DNA from: D37C17 sp964551815
GTDB lineage: Bacteria > Fidelibacterota > Marinisomatia > SCGC-AAA003-L08 > D37C17
NCBI GenBank assembly: GCA_964551815.1
Contig: CAZKEL010000024.1
Span: 1 to 32,964, forward strand
DNA length: 32,964 nt
Reading direction: 5' to 3'
The position numbers and the translations under genes are program-made. Below, piece after piece: positions 10,060-18,122 of the stretch. Below the pieces are notes generated by a model that saw only the letters and a list, made by a program, of their open reading frames with translations, made no database searches and had not been told where the DNA came from. Position 1 is the first letter of the stretch. The number at the start of each line of letters is the position of its first letter.

Positions 10060-10533
10060 ATGCGCCTGATTCATGTTAAATTAGAGAAAATCAGGAATAG
10101 TCTGTTTGTTAAAATTCCGGATTTGATTACGGAATCACTGCATCTGAAAGAGGGGGAGGATATCGAAATCAGTATTCATTCTGAGCCGGTCTTTGCCCAG
10201 GGTGAATTATGGGGAGATGAAAGTGAAAATCTCAGTGAAATAAATGATATTTATCTGGATATTTCTGAGGATTTACATACACTGAATATGTATAACCGAA
10301 TTTATATCCCTGAGAAATACCGTTTCTTTTTCCCTCCTACTGATATAAATTTTAATGTAATTACCAATGTGGGGCAGCTTAAAACCCACTTAACCAACAG
10401 TGGATATCTTATGAAAGGCATCCGAGCCTGGGTTGAAATGAATGGCCCTCTGGAGCCAACAGACTCCATTCATATCCATCTTGTCAACCAGGAACAAAAA
10501 CTGTATGAGATGAAAATCTCTGACCGAAAATAA
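10060..10533 (+). CDS. uncharacterised protein with AbrB/MazE-like N-terminus
   Basis: I do not recognise this 157-residue protein as a named family. Its first 40 residues (HVKLEKIRNSLFVKIPDLI, then HLKEGEDIEISI) match the pattern of the SpoVT/AbrB/MazE swapped-hairpin DNA-binding fold. That pattern is a basic strand, 'NSLxVxIP', then 'LxLKEGDxVEI'. The remainder is acidic in the middle (about 55-80). It ends with a segment around IPEKYRFFFP…WVEMNGPLEPTDSIHIHLV that looks like a second small beta-rich domain, distantly reminiscent of B3/EcoRII-N pseudobarrels. No toxin gene is adjacent: parC lies 25 bp upstream and purL 46 bp downstream. A DNA-binding regulator is an inference only. Confidence 0.75.
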   Translation: MRLIHVKLEKIRNSLFVKIPDLITESLHLKEGEDIEISIHSEPVFAQGELWGDESENLSEINDIYLDISEDLHTLNMYNRIYIPEKYRFFFPPTDINFNVITNVGQLKTHLTNSGYLMKGIRAWVEMNGPLEPTDSIHIHLVNQEQKLYEMKISDRK

Positions 10534-10579
10534 GACAAGTCAGATACTTTAATAATCAGTTAACTATAGAGAGAATATC

Positions 10580-12808
10580 GTGATTAAGGAAATACAAATT
10601 GATCTGAATGTTGCCATGGAACATGGCCTGTCAGAAGATGAATTTAATAAAATAATTGAAATTTTAGGACGGGAACCTAATTATGTAGAATTGGGGATAT
10701 TCTCTGTAATGTGGAGTGAGCATTGTTCCTATAAATCCTCTATCAAAATGTTAAAAACTCTTCCTCGTGAGGGGGGCAGACTGCTGGTTGGGGCAGGAGA
10801 AGAAAATGCCGGGTTGGTTGATTTGGGGGATGGCTTGGCAACTGCATTTAAAATTGAATCACATAATCATCCTTCTGCTGTTGAACCTTATGAAGGAGCT
10901 GCAACCGGTGTAGGTGGTATCATGAGGGATGTATTTACCATGGGTGCCAGACCCATTGCCTCCATGAACTCATTGCGGTTTGGCAGTCTAGAGCGTGCCC
11001 GAAACCGGTTCCTTTTGGGCCATGTGGTAGAAGGTATTGCTGATTATGGAAACTGTCTGGGTATTCCTACTATTGGCGGTGAAGTGGTGATAGAAGATTC
11101 ATATTCCGGAAACTGTCTGGTGAATGCCATGTCTCTGGGAATTGTACATACTGACCAGGTTGCCTCGGCAATAGCTGAAGGGGAAGGGAATCCTGTATTT
11201 ATAGTGGGAAGCAAAACCGGCAGGGATGGTATTCATGGTGCCACATTTGCATCAGTTGAATTGACAGAGGAGACTGAATCAAAACGCTCCAATGTACAGG
11301 TGGGAGACCCCTTCACAGAAAAACTCCTCATGGAAGCCTCCCTTGAATTAGCCTGTAAACCCTGGTTGGTGGGTATGCAGGATATGGGCGCTGCAGGAAT
11401 AACCTGCTCTTGTTCTGAAATGTCTGCAAAGGGTAAGGCAGGGATTAAGATAGATTTAGACAAAGTACCCCTGCGTGAAAAAGGAATGAACGCCTATGAA
11501 ATTATGCTTTCAGAAAGTCAGGAACGCATGCTCATCGTCATTCGAAAAGGTTTTGAAGCAGAACTCACAGCCATTTTTGATAAGTGGGATTTACATTGTA
11601 CAGAAGTTGGTGTGGTGACGAATACCGGACTATTGGAAGTCTTTCATCAGGGAGAATTGACAGCAAGTATCCCTGCAGAAGAATTGGTATTAGGAGGAGG
11701 TGCTCCTCAATATGATATGCCGGTGCAGGAACCTGCCTATTTTAAAGAGAAAAATAAGTTCGTCTTGGAATCCATAACCGAGCCTGAAGATTATAATAAA
11801 GTTTTACTCACCCTCCTTTCTTCACCGAATATCACCAGTAAACAGTTTGTATTCCGTCAGTATGATTCCACAGTACGCAGTAATACTGTGCAAGGACCTG
11901 GTGGGGATGCAGCTGTTATCAGGTTGAAAGAAAATAAACAGGGTTTGGCAATCAGTACTGATTGCAATGGGCGTTATGTGTATTTAAACCCTCGAATTGG
12001 TGGTCAGATCGCTGTGGCAGAATCAGCCAGGAATGTTGTCTGCTCCGGGGCTGAACCAATTGCTATTACAAACTGTTTAAATTTTGGAAATCCCCAAGAC
12101 CCTGAAATTTACTGGCAATTTAAAGAAGCTGTTTTGGGTATTGGTGAAGCCTGCAGGACATTAAATACGCCGGTAACCGGTGGTAATGTAAGTTTCTATA
12201 ATGAGACCGGAGATTCTGCAGTGTATCCTACACCGGTCATCGGTATGGTAGGCCTTCTGGATGATATCTCCCAAAATACCACTCTTGAATTCAAGGATGA
12301 GGGAGATTTCATCGTAACTCTGGGAGCCATTAACGGCTGTCTGGGAGGTTCAGAATATTTACGTACCATCCATGACAAAGTTGAAGGACCTATTCCCCAT
12401 TTGAATTTGGAATTAGAAATGGGTATTCAGGAACTTTGCCTTGAAGCCATAAAAAAGGGGATAATTAAATCTGCGCATGATGTTTCTGATGGCGGACTGG
12501 CAGTAAATATCGCTGAATCTTTGGTTCATGCCAAAAAGGGTTTGGGAGCACAGCTGGATGTGGTACGCAAATTACGCGATGATGAACTTCTCTTTGGCGA
12601 ATGCCAATCTCTAATTGTGGTATCTCTGGAAGAGTCTTCTCTTTATGAACTGATTCTATTAGCTCAGAAACTGGACATGCACACGCAAACAATTGGCAGA
12701 GTAACTAATACAAATTCCATGGTTATTAATGACCTGATTGATATTGATCGTGACAGTCTGACTCATGCCTATTTTGATTCTCTTGAATCCATCATGGAAC
12801 GGAATTAA
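10580..12808 (+). CDS. purL: phosphoribosylformylglycinamidine synthase II (small PurL)
   Basis: This enzyme carries out the ATP-dependent amidation of FGAR to FGAM, step four of de novo purine synthesis. The 742 residues correspond to the small PurL type, which needs separate PurQ (glutaminase) and PurS subunits. Neither is in this window. Visible motifs include WSEHCSYKSS with His48, the ATP/Mg region ESHNHPSAVEPYEGAATGVGG, and a second AIRS-like half with TGGNVSFYNE and SAHDVSDGG. The start is GTG at 10580, with a weak purine-rich GAGAGAA upstream. An ATG-start alternative inside the protein would remove conserved sequence. The next gene begins 2 bp after the stop, which suggests co-transcription. 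Confidence 0.95.
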   Translation: MIKEIQIDLNVAMEHGLSEDEFNKIIEILGREPNYVELGIFSVMWSEHCSYKSSIKMLKTLPREGGRLLVGAGEENAGLVDLGDGLATAFKIESHNHPSAVEPYEGAATGVGGIMRDVFTMGARPIASMNSLRFGSLERARNRFLLGHVVEGIADYGNCLGIPTIGGEVVIEDSYSGNCLVNAMSLGIVHTDQVASAIAEGEGNPVFIVGSKTGRDGIHGATFASVELTEETESKRSNVQVGDPFTEKLLMEASLELACKPWLVGMQDMGAAGITCSCSEMSAKGKAGIKIDLDKVPLREKGMNAYEIMLSESQERMLIVIRKGFEAELTAIFDKWDLHCTEVGVVTNTGLLEVFHQGELTASIPAEELVLGGGAPQYDMPVQEPAYFKEKNKFVLESITEPEDYNKVLLTLLSSPNITSKQFVFRQYDSTVRSNTVQGPGGDAAVIRLKENKQGLAISTDCNGRYVYLNPRIGGQIAVAESARNVVCSGAEPIAITNCLNFGNPQDPEIYWQFKEAVLGIGEACRTLNTPVTGGNVSFYNETGDSAVYPTPVIGMVGLLDDISQNTTLEFKDEGDFIVTLGAINGCLGGSEYLRTIHDKVEGPIPHLNLELEMGIQELCLEAIKKGIIKSAHDVSDGGLAVNIAESLVHAKKGLGAQLDVVRKLRDDELLFGECQSLIVVSLEESSLYELILLAQKLDMHTQTIGRVTNTNSMVINDLIDIDRDSLTHAYFDSLESIMERN

Positions 12809-12810
12809 TT

Positions 12811-13763
12811 TTGAGTAAAGGCAGAATATTTTTTAATGCATCTCCGTCACCTACTATTGGTGTTGAAGCGGAACTGTTTACTATTTCTCGAGAGAATTTT
12901 GATCTGGTCTCAGGTGCTCCTTTGATTTTAGAAAAATTTCCAGAATCTGACCATGTAAAAGAAGAACTGCTAGACTGTATTGTTGAAGTAAATACAGATA
13001 TCTGTGAAAATGTTTCATCCGTTCGAAGTGATTTAACGGATAAAATTGGAAAAGTTCGACAGGTTGCCGATAATCACAATCTGGCACTTATATCCATGGG
13101 GACACATCCCTTTGCTAAATGGAAGGAACAATCTGTTACCCAGTCTCTCAGATATACCAATTTCTTAAAACGGATGCAATGGCCTGTACGCCGTCTCATC
13201 ATTACCGGACTACATGTACATGTGGGAGTTGAATCCGGAGAGAAAGCCATTGCCATAACCAATGGAATGACCCGCTATATACCCCTACTTATCGGGTTGT
13301 CTGCTAATTCTCCTTATTTCGGAAATGAATTGACGGGGTTGTCTTCTACCCGCACTAAAATATTTGAGGGCTTACCAACAGCAGGACTTCCCCCAAATTT
13401 AAAAAATTATAGTGAGTTTCAAAAATTCATGCGCACCCTGCAAAAAGCAAATTCTATTCAGTCTATTCGGGAAGTTTGGTGGGATATCAGACCGCATCCC
13501 GGATTTGGAACAGTGGAAGTCAGAGTCTGTGATGCCGTTCCCTCCATTGAAGAAATGGTTAACCTCACTGCCTTTATCCAGACTCTTGTTGTGGGCTTGT
13601 CAAATTTATATGATGATGGGGCACAGCTGCCTATATTAGATCCCTGGATCATTCAGGAAAATAAGTGGCGTGCCACCCGCTTTGGTATGGATGCTGATAT
13701 CATTATGGATGATAGTGGTAACCTGCAAAATCTGAAAGGTGCTGTCATGGAAACCATTGATAA
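12811..13763 (+). CDS. GCS2/YbdK-type carboxylate-amine ligase (partial, runs into gap)
   Basis: This is an ATP-grasp-like glutamate-cysteine ligase family 2 protein. Members join glutamate's carboxylate to an amine, and E. coli YbdK has weak gamma-glutamylcysteine synthetase activity. Family features are IGVEAELF (about 16-23), GLHVHVGV, LSANSPYF and the strongly diagnostic WWDIRPHPGFGTVEVRVCD. The start is TTG at 12811, 2 bp after purL. About 317 residues are seen before the N run, whereas the family is usually near 370, so the C-terminal helices are lost in the gap. The reading frame happens to continue in phase into the next gene across the Ns, but the two are unrelated families. The true substrate is unknown. 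A role in low-molecular-weight thiol or gamma-glutamyl metabolism is possible. Confidence 0.85.
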
Positions 13764-13863
13764 NNNNNNNNNNNNNNNNNNNNNNNNNNNNNNNNNNNNN
13801 NNNNNNNNNNNNNNNNNNNNNNNNNNNNNNNNNNNNNNNNNNNNNNNNNNNNNNNNNNNNNNN
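13764..13863. other. assembly gap (100 N)
   Basis: Exactly 100 consecutive N bases. The round number suggests a fixed-size scaffold placeholder. The missing C-terminus of the GCS2 ligase plus the missing N-terminus of the M20 enzyme should together need roughly 250-350 bases, so the gap is probably larger than drawn. Confidence 0.98.
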
Positions 13864-14931
13864 CAATATTGCCAGAAATTTATGCAAGATATGGGGTATA
13901 CCGTCGTTCAAAATGAAACCATGCAAACAGGGTTTATCTGTGATATAGGCAGAGGAAATGGACCCACTATGGCAATTCGATGTGATCTGGATGCGTTGCC
14001 TATTCATGAAATTAATGATATTGAATATAAATCGCAGAATCCCGGAGTTTCCCACGCCTGTGGACATGATTCCCACATGGCAAATATTTTAGGATTAGCT
14101 GCCTACATTAAGGAGACAGAACAGGATATCCCCGGAAAAATACGATTCCTTTTTCAGCCTGCAGAAGAGATTGCTCCCGGGGGGGCAGTAGTCATGATGG
14201 AGGCAGGGGCAATAGACGGTGTTGATCATATCCTTGGCGGACATATCCTGCCTTCGCTCAGTGCAGAAAAAATCGGAATTCGTTACGGATCCATGGCTGC
14301 AGCTGTTGAACAGATCAATATTTGTTTAAAAGGACCGGGAGGGCATACTTCCAGACCTGTGGAATCAGTTGATCTCATTTGGGCTCAAAGCCATTTGATT
14401 TTATCCCTTGAAGAGTGTGTCCGCCACCATCTTAATGAATGGGAACGAGTAGTACTTGCTTTCGGTAAAGTGGAAGGGGGGCATACCTGTAATGTACTGC
14501 CTGATGAAATTAATATGGAAGGAACTCTGCGCTTTCTCAATGCTGAGTTAAAAGAGAAGCTCCATCAGATTATTAAGCAGACAATTCAATCTGTTGAAAA
14601 TCTTACAGATGCCACCATTGAGTTAACCATACCCCACTCTTCTCCCGGACTTACCAATGATGAACGCTGCACGGATTTGATTATAAGTGCTGGTCATGCA
14701 GTATTAGGGGAAGAAAATGTAGTATTGATGGAAGAATCCAGTATGGGTGGGGAAGACTTCGCCTATTATCTTGAGGAGATTCCCGGTGCCTATTTCAGAA
14801 TAGGTAGCAATGATGGCAAAACCCGGGACATTCATACCAATGATTTTAATCTGGATGAACGCTGTATGGCTACAGCCGTTAAGGTGTTCGCTGAATCAAT
14901 TTCTCAGTATTTTCAGGCACATAGAAATTAA
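13864..14931 (+). CDS. M20-family amidohydrolase/peptidase (N-terminus missing in gap)
   Basis: This is a zinc-dependent M20D-type N-acyl amino acid amidohydrolase, in the hippurate hydrolase/aminoacylase group. The 355 residues seen lack roughly the first 40-50 of a usual ~390-400. Metal and catalytic motifs are present: RCDLDALPI, SHACGHDSHMA, FQPAEEIAPGGA (the catalytic Glu pair), a GGHTSRP dimerisation-domain loop, SSMGGEDFAYY, and a late His in DIHTNDFNLDE. The substrate cannot be told from sequence. The gene probably belongs to the purL-GCS2 transcription unit. Its last 53 bp overlap the 3' end of the convergent GST-like gene. The start lies in the gap. Confidence 0.87.
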   Translation, partial: QYCQKFMQDMGYTVVQNETMQTGFICDIGRGNGPTMAIRCDLDALPIHEINDIEYKSQNPGVSHACGHDSHMANILGLAAYIKETEQDIPGKIRFLFQPAEEIAPGGAVVMMEAGAIDGVDHILGGHILPSLSAEKIGIRYGSMAAAVEQINICLKGPGGHTSRPVESVDLIWAQSHLILSLEECVRHHLNEWERVVLAFGKVEGGHTCNVLPDEINMEGTLRFLNAELKEKLHQIIKQTIQSVENLTDATIELTIPHSSPGLTNDERCTDLIISAGHAVLGEENVVLMEESSMGGEDFAYYLEEIPGAYFRIGSNDGKTRDIHTNDFNLDERCMATAVKVFAESISQYFQAHRN

Positions 14932-15544
14932 CCAGTAATGGCGGGTCACCCTGGTGCCACTGAGGATATTTTTCCATCACGGAAGTAAAACAACTATGAG
15001 AATGCATGGCAAGGTAAAAGTCATACAGGCTGGTGAATGAATTCTGATACATCTCTAAATTAACATGGGCAAATTGACGAACAAGGGGGAAAATGGTTAT
15101 ATCTAAAAACCCCGGTGTTTGCCCTCCAAAAAAGGTTGATTTTCCTAATACATTTTCAAATGTATTCAATACCTCAACGGCTTGTTCTCCATAGTAATTT
15201 TGACTATGATCAGGATATCTCTCCGGGTATTTATACCGATCCAGCCAATGTTTAAAATCAGTATCAATAAGCTGAACCAACTCGCTGTGATCCGTAACCA
15301 ATTCTGATACATCAGGATGGTTATAAACCCAATGAAGAATGTCAATGCTTTCATCAATTACCCTGCCGTGGGGAAGTTGGAGAACGGGAACGGTTCCTTT
15401 TGAAGAGATGGCAAATAGTTGGGAAGGTCTCTCTTTCAGCAGTATCTCTCGTATTTCAATTTTTATATTTAGTTTGGTAAGTGCCATCCTGGCACGAATT
15501 GCAAAGGGTCAGCGGCGAAAGGTATAGAATATTGGATATTTCAT
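14879..15544 (-). CDS. selenocysteine-containing glutathione S-transferase-like protein (in-frame TGA = Sec12)
   Basis: From ATG 15544 the frame reads MKYPIFYTFRR, then TGA (15509-15511), then PFAIRARMALTKLNIKIEIR and onward to TAA at 14879: 221 residues with residue 12 encoded by TGA. Cys homologues in this GST group carry 'YSFRRCPYAxRARxAL', so the TGA falls exactly on the catalytic Cys. The thioredoxin-fold half continues with the cis-Pro loop GTVPVL (Val52-Pro53) and the glutathione-binding DES (Glu65-Ser66). A helical GST C-terminal domain follows. A hairpin fitting a bacterial SECIS lies just after the TGA. TGA is a normal stop for parE, fabD, fabF and the mutase gene here, so a changed genetic code is unlikely. 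The first ATG after the TGA (15487) would give 202 residues without strand 1 and the active site. Alternatives are a nonsense mutation or a base error in TGC/TGT. Confidence 0.8.
15481..15495 (-). promoter_or_regulatory. candidate bacterial SECIS stem-loop
   Basis: In the mRNA sense the sequence is GUGCC-AGGAU-GGCAC, a perfect 5-bp stem with a 5-nt loop. The stem starts 13 nt after the UGA and the loop starts 18 nt after it. Known bacterial SECIS elements sit inside the coding region with the apical loop about 16-37 nt after UGA and a G among the first two loop bases. Both conditions hold here. The AGG loop start also resembles the AGGU loop of E. coli fdhF. The element would bind SelB carrying Sec-tRNA. 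The short stem has no obvious lower extension. Confidence 0.65.
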
Positions 15545-15618
15545 ATTATTTTCTAAAAGATTTATTTAATAATGGCTAACATAAATTACACTTCAAATCT
15601 CTATTTATTCTAAATACT

Positions 15619-16731
15619 TTGAGTAACTCAGGAAAGTCATTTACCGTATTAGGGTTAATGTCCGGTACTTCCATGGATGGGTTGGATTGTGGACTCTTTT
15701 CCATAAGTATCAATAGTCTATACGAATTCAAATGGAGATGTATTGACTTTCACACCTTCCCATATTCATTTAGTTTGAGGGAAGCCATCCGTAAATGTCT
15801 CTCAGGGGGTGAAAAGCAGAGTGTACAAACCCATAAAAGGTTAGGGAGAGAATTTGCTGCAATCACCTCCAAATTTTTAAAGGGTAGGCCTGTTGATATA
15901 ATAGCCTCCCACGGACAAACAGTGGCACATAATCATGGAAAATCGTCTCTGCAGATTGGAGACGCAGCCTATCTCAGTACTGAAAACAACTGTCCCGTAG
16001 TTTATGATTTCCGTCAAGCAGATATTGATGCCGGTGGTAGTGGAGCGCCATTGACACCTTTTCTGGATTATTTAATATTCAAAAAATATTCTCATCCAAT
16101 TATCACTGTAAACCTGGGAGGAATCGCCAATATTTCCTATATCCCTGAAAATGGCAATCGGGAGGAGGTTTTAGGGTTTGATACAGGTCCTGCCATGGCT
16201 TTACTTGATGAACTCAGCCAAATCATTTGGGGTGAACCAATGGATAAAGATGGACTCCATGCCCAAAAGGGTAGAGTTCTAGAGACTATTTTGAACCAAT
16301 TAATGCAGCATCCCTTTATTTCAAAAGCACCCCCTAAATCTACCGGTAGAGATATGTTTGGACATGAAATGGTTAGGAAAATATTACAGGACTATCCAAT
16401 GGAAAGACCTGAAGATATTGCAGCAACCTTTTGTGCTTTTACTGCGAAATCCATAGCTGAAAATCTGAAGAAGCATCTTAATTTTACCCCCTCCCGGACT
16501 GACCTGATAATCAGTGGAGGAGGTGTCCATCATCCGGTCATCATGCAGGCATTAGAAAAGTATATTTCAGTCAGGCAGATTCTAACATCAGAAAAGGTGG
16601 GAATTAATCCTGATCTTAAAGAATCCTTATTAATGGCAGTACTTGGTCTCTGTAAGGTGTTAGATATCCCTTCAAATATTAAGAGCGTTACCGGTGCAAA
16701 ACAATCGATAGTCTTAGGACATTTCGTTTAA
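15619..16731 (+). CDS. anmK: anhydro-N-acetylmuramic acid kinase
   Basis: AnmK opens and phosphorylates 1,6-anhydro-MurNAc to MurNAc-6-phosphate during recycling of peptidoglycan fragments. The 370 residues match the family length. Visible motifs are LMSGTSMDGLD (13-23, nucleotide binding), ASHGQTVAH, the catalytic region FRQADIDAGGSGAPL, VNLGGIANISY, GFDTGPAMALLD and the late ISGGGVHHP. The start must be TTG at 15619: upstream in frame there is no ATG or GTG before a stop, and the first internal Met lies within the ATP motif. The gene is divergent from the GST-like gene, with 74 bp between their starts that must hold both promoters. No clear -35/-10 pair was seen there. Confidence 0.93.
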   Translation: MSNSGKSFTVLGLMSGTSMDGLDCGLFSISINSLYEFKWRCIDFHTFPYSFSLREAIRKCLSGGEKQSVQTHKRLGREFAAITSKFLKGRPVDIIASHGQTVAHNHGKSSLQIGDAAYLSTENNCPVVYDFRQADIDAGGSGAPLTPFLDYLIFKKYSHPIITVNLGGIANISYIPENGNREEVLGFDTGPAMALLDELSQIIWGEPMDKDGLHAQKGRVLETILNQLMQHPFISKAPPKSTGRDMFGHEMVRKILQDYPMERPEDIAATFCAFTAKSIAENLKKHLNFTPSRTDLIISGGGVHHPVIMQALEKYISVRQILTSEKVGINPDLKESLLMAVLGLCKVLDIPSNIKSVTGAKQSIVLGHFV

Positions 16732-16757
16732 AAACACAATTATTTTAAGGAGACTCA

Positions 16758-18122
16758 TTGAATCCCTATATATTTAGAAAGTATGACATTCGTGGCATTG
16801 TAGAAGAAGATTTCACTCCGGAGGTGGTGACTAATTTAGGCAGAGCCTTTGGAACCTATATTACCAGAGCAGGGGGAAAAACAGTGGCAGTAAGCGGGGA
16901 TATTCGCCTTACAACTCCGCGATTAAAAGAAAATTTTATTGATGGTTTGGTAGCGGTGGGCATCAAAGTATTAGATATGGGTATTGCTCCCACACCAGCC
17001 AATTATTTCAGTATGTTTCATTTGGATGCTGATGGTGCCGTTCAGATTACCGGTAGTCATAATCCTCCTGAATTTAATGGTTTTAAAATGTCCTTTAAAC
17101 AGAGAGCATTTTATGGTCATCAGATACAGGATTTAAAAGATTTAATGGATAGGGAAGATTTTGATTTTGCACAGGGAAGTGTTGAAAAAATTGAGATACT
17201 GCCTGCCTATTTGGAAATGTTACGGTCAAAAATCATCCTGAAGAAAAAGCTAAAGGCAGTGATGGACTGCGGAAATGCAGCAGCATGTTTGGCAGCCCCT
17301 CAGGTATTTAAACAGTTGGATATAGAAACTAAAGAACTTTACAGTAATGTGGATGGTACTTTCCCGAATCATCATCCTGACCCCACTGAGGATCATAATC
17401 TGGTTGACCTCATTAGTGAAATTAAATCCGGTGACTATGATTTTGGCGTCGCCTATGATGGAGATGCAGACAGAGTTGTAGCTGTGGACGAAAATGGAGG
17501 CATTATCCGCTCGGATATACTAATGGCATTATTCCTTCCGGAAATTATTAAAAAGAAGGGAGATGCCATTGTCTTTGATGTAAAATGTTCACAGGCATTA
17601 GAGGATATGATAAACAAATATGGCGGAACCCCTGTCATGTGGAAAACAGGTCATTCCCTTATAAAGGATAAGATGAAAGAATTAAATGTATCCTTTGCCG
17701 GTGAAATGAGCGGACATATCTTCTTCGCAGATGATTTCTTTGGTTTTGATGATGCCGTTTATGTTTCATTAAGATTGGCACAATTATTGTCAAACACTGA
17801 GAAAACATTATCAGAAATGACAGCGGAAATCCCAAAATATTACTCCACTCCTGAACTTCGTCTTGATTGTAGTGATGATGAGGAAAAATTCAATATTGCC
17901 CGCCAGGCAGAAGCATATTTTACTGAGCATTATGACTGCATAACTGTGGACGGTGTAAGAGTGAAGTTTGCTGATGGGTGGGGATTGGTTCGGGCATCTA
18001 ATACGCAGCCTGTTATAGTCTGTAGATTTGAAGCAAAAACAATCGATCGAATGAACGAAATTCAAGAACTAATTATGGGAAAGCTGCAGGAATTTGGAAG
18101 CGTTACACTTGAACATTGCTGA
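16758..18122 (+). CDS. phosphomannomutase/phosphoglucomutase
   Basis: This is an alpha-D-phosphohexomutase that interconverts hexose 1- and 6-phosphates for nucleotide-sugar and polysaccharide synthesis. It is full length (454 residues) with KYDIRGI at the N-terminus, the phosphoserine loop TGSHNPPEFNGFK (Ser100), the metal loop DGDADR (234-239), the sugar-binding GEMSGHIFF and the phosphate-binding C-terminal RASNTQP. The start is TTG at 16758, supported by an AAGGAG Shine-Dalgarno sequence 5 bases before it. The companion hexose-6-phosphate isomerase two genes downstream supplies its substrates. Its stop (TGA 18120-18122) overlaps the next gene. Confidence 0.93.
   Translation: MNPYIFRKYDIRGIVEEDFTPEVVTNLGRAFGTYITRAGGKTVAVSGDIRLTTPRLKENFIDGLVAVGIKVLDMGIAPTPANYFSMFHLDADGAVQITGSHNPPEFNGFKMSFKQRAFYGHQIQDLKDLMDREDFDFAQGSVEKIEILPAYLEMLRSKIILKKKLKAVMDCGNAAACLAAPQVFKQLDIETKELYSNVDGTFPNHHPDPTEDHNLVDLISEIKSGDYDFGVAYDGDADRVVAVDENGGIIRSDILMALFLPEIIKKKGDAIVFDVKCSQALEDMINKYGGTPVMWKTGHSLIKDKMKELNVSFAGEMSGHIFFADDFFGFDDAVYVSLRLAQLLSNTEKTLSEMTAEIPKYYSTPELRLDCSDDEEKFNIARQAEAYFTEHYDCITVDGVRVKFADGWGLVRASNTQPVIVCRFEAKTIDRMNEIQELIMGKLQEFGSVTLEHC

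Noticed and set aside
10060..10533. Toxin-antitoxin pair based on the AbrB-like protein
   Set aside because: No toxin-sized gene is adjacent on either side; parC and purL flank it directly.
12811..14931. A single 706-residue bifunctional GCS2-amidohydrolase
   Set aside because: The frame crosses 100 Ns; the two halves are unrelated families, each missing an end, so the continuity is chance.
14879..15487. A 202-residue GST-like protein starting at ATG 15487
   Set aside because: It would lack the first beta strand and the active-site residue, while conserved family sequence continues upstream through the TGA to ATG 15544.
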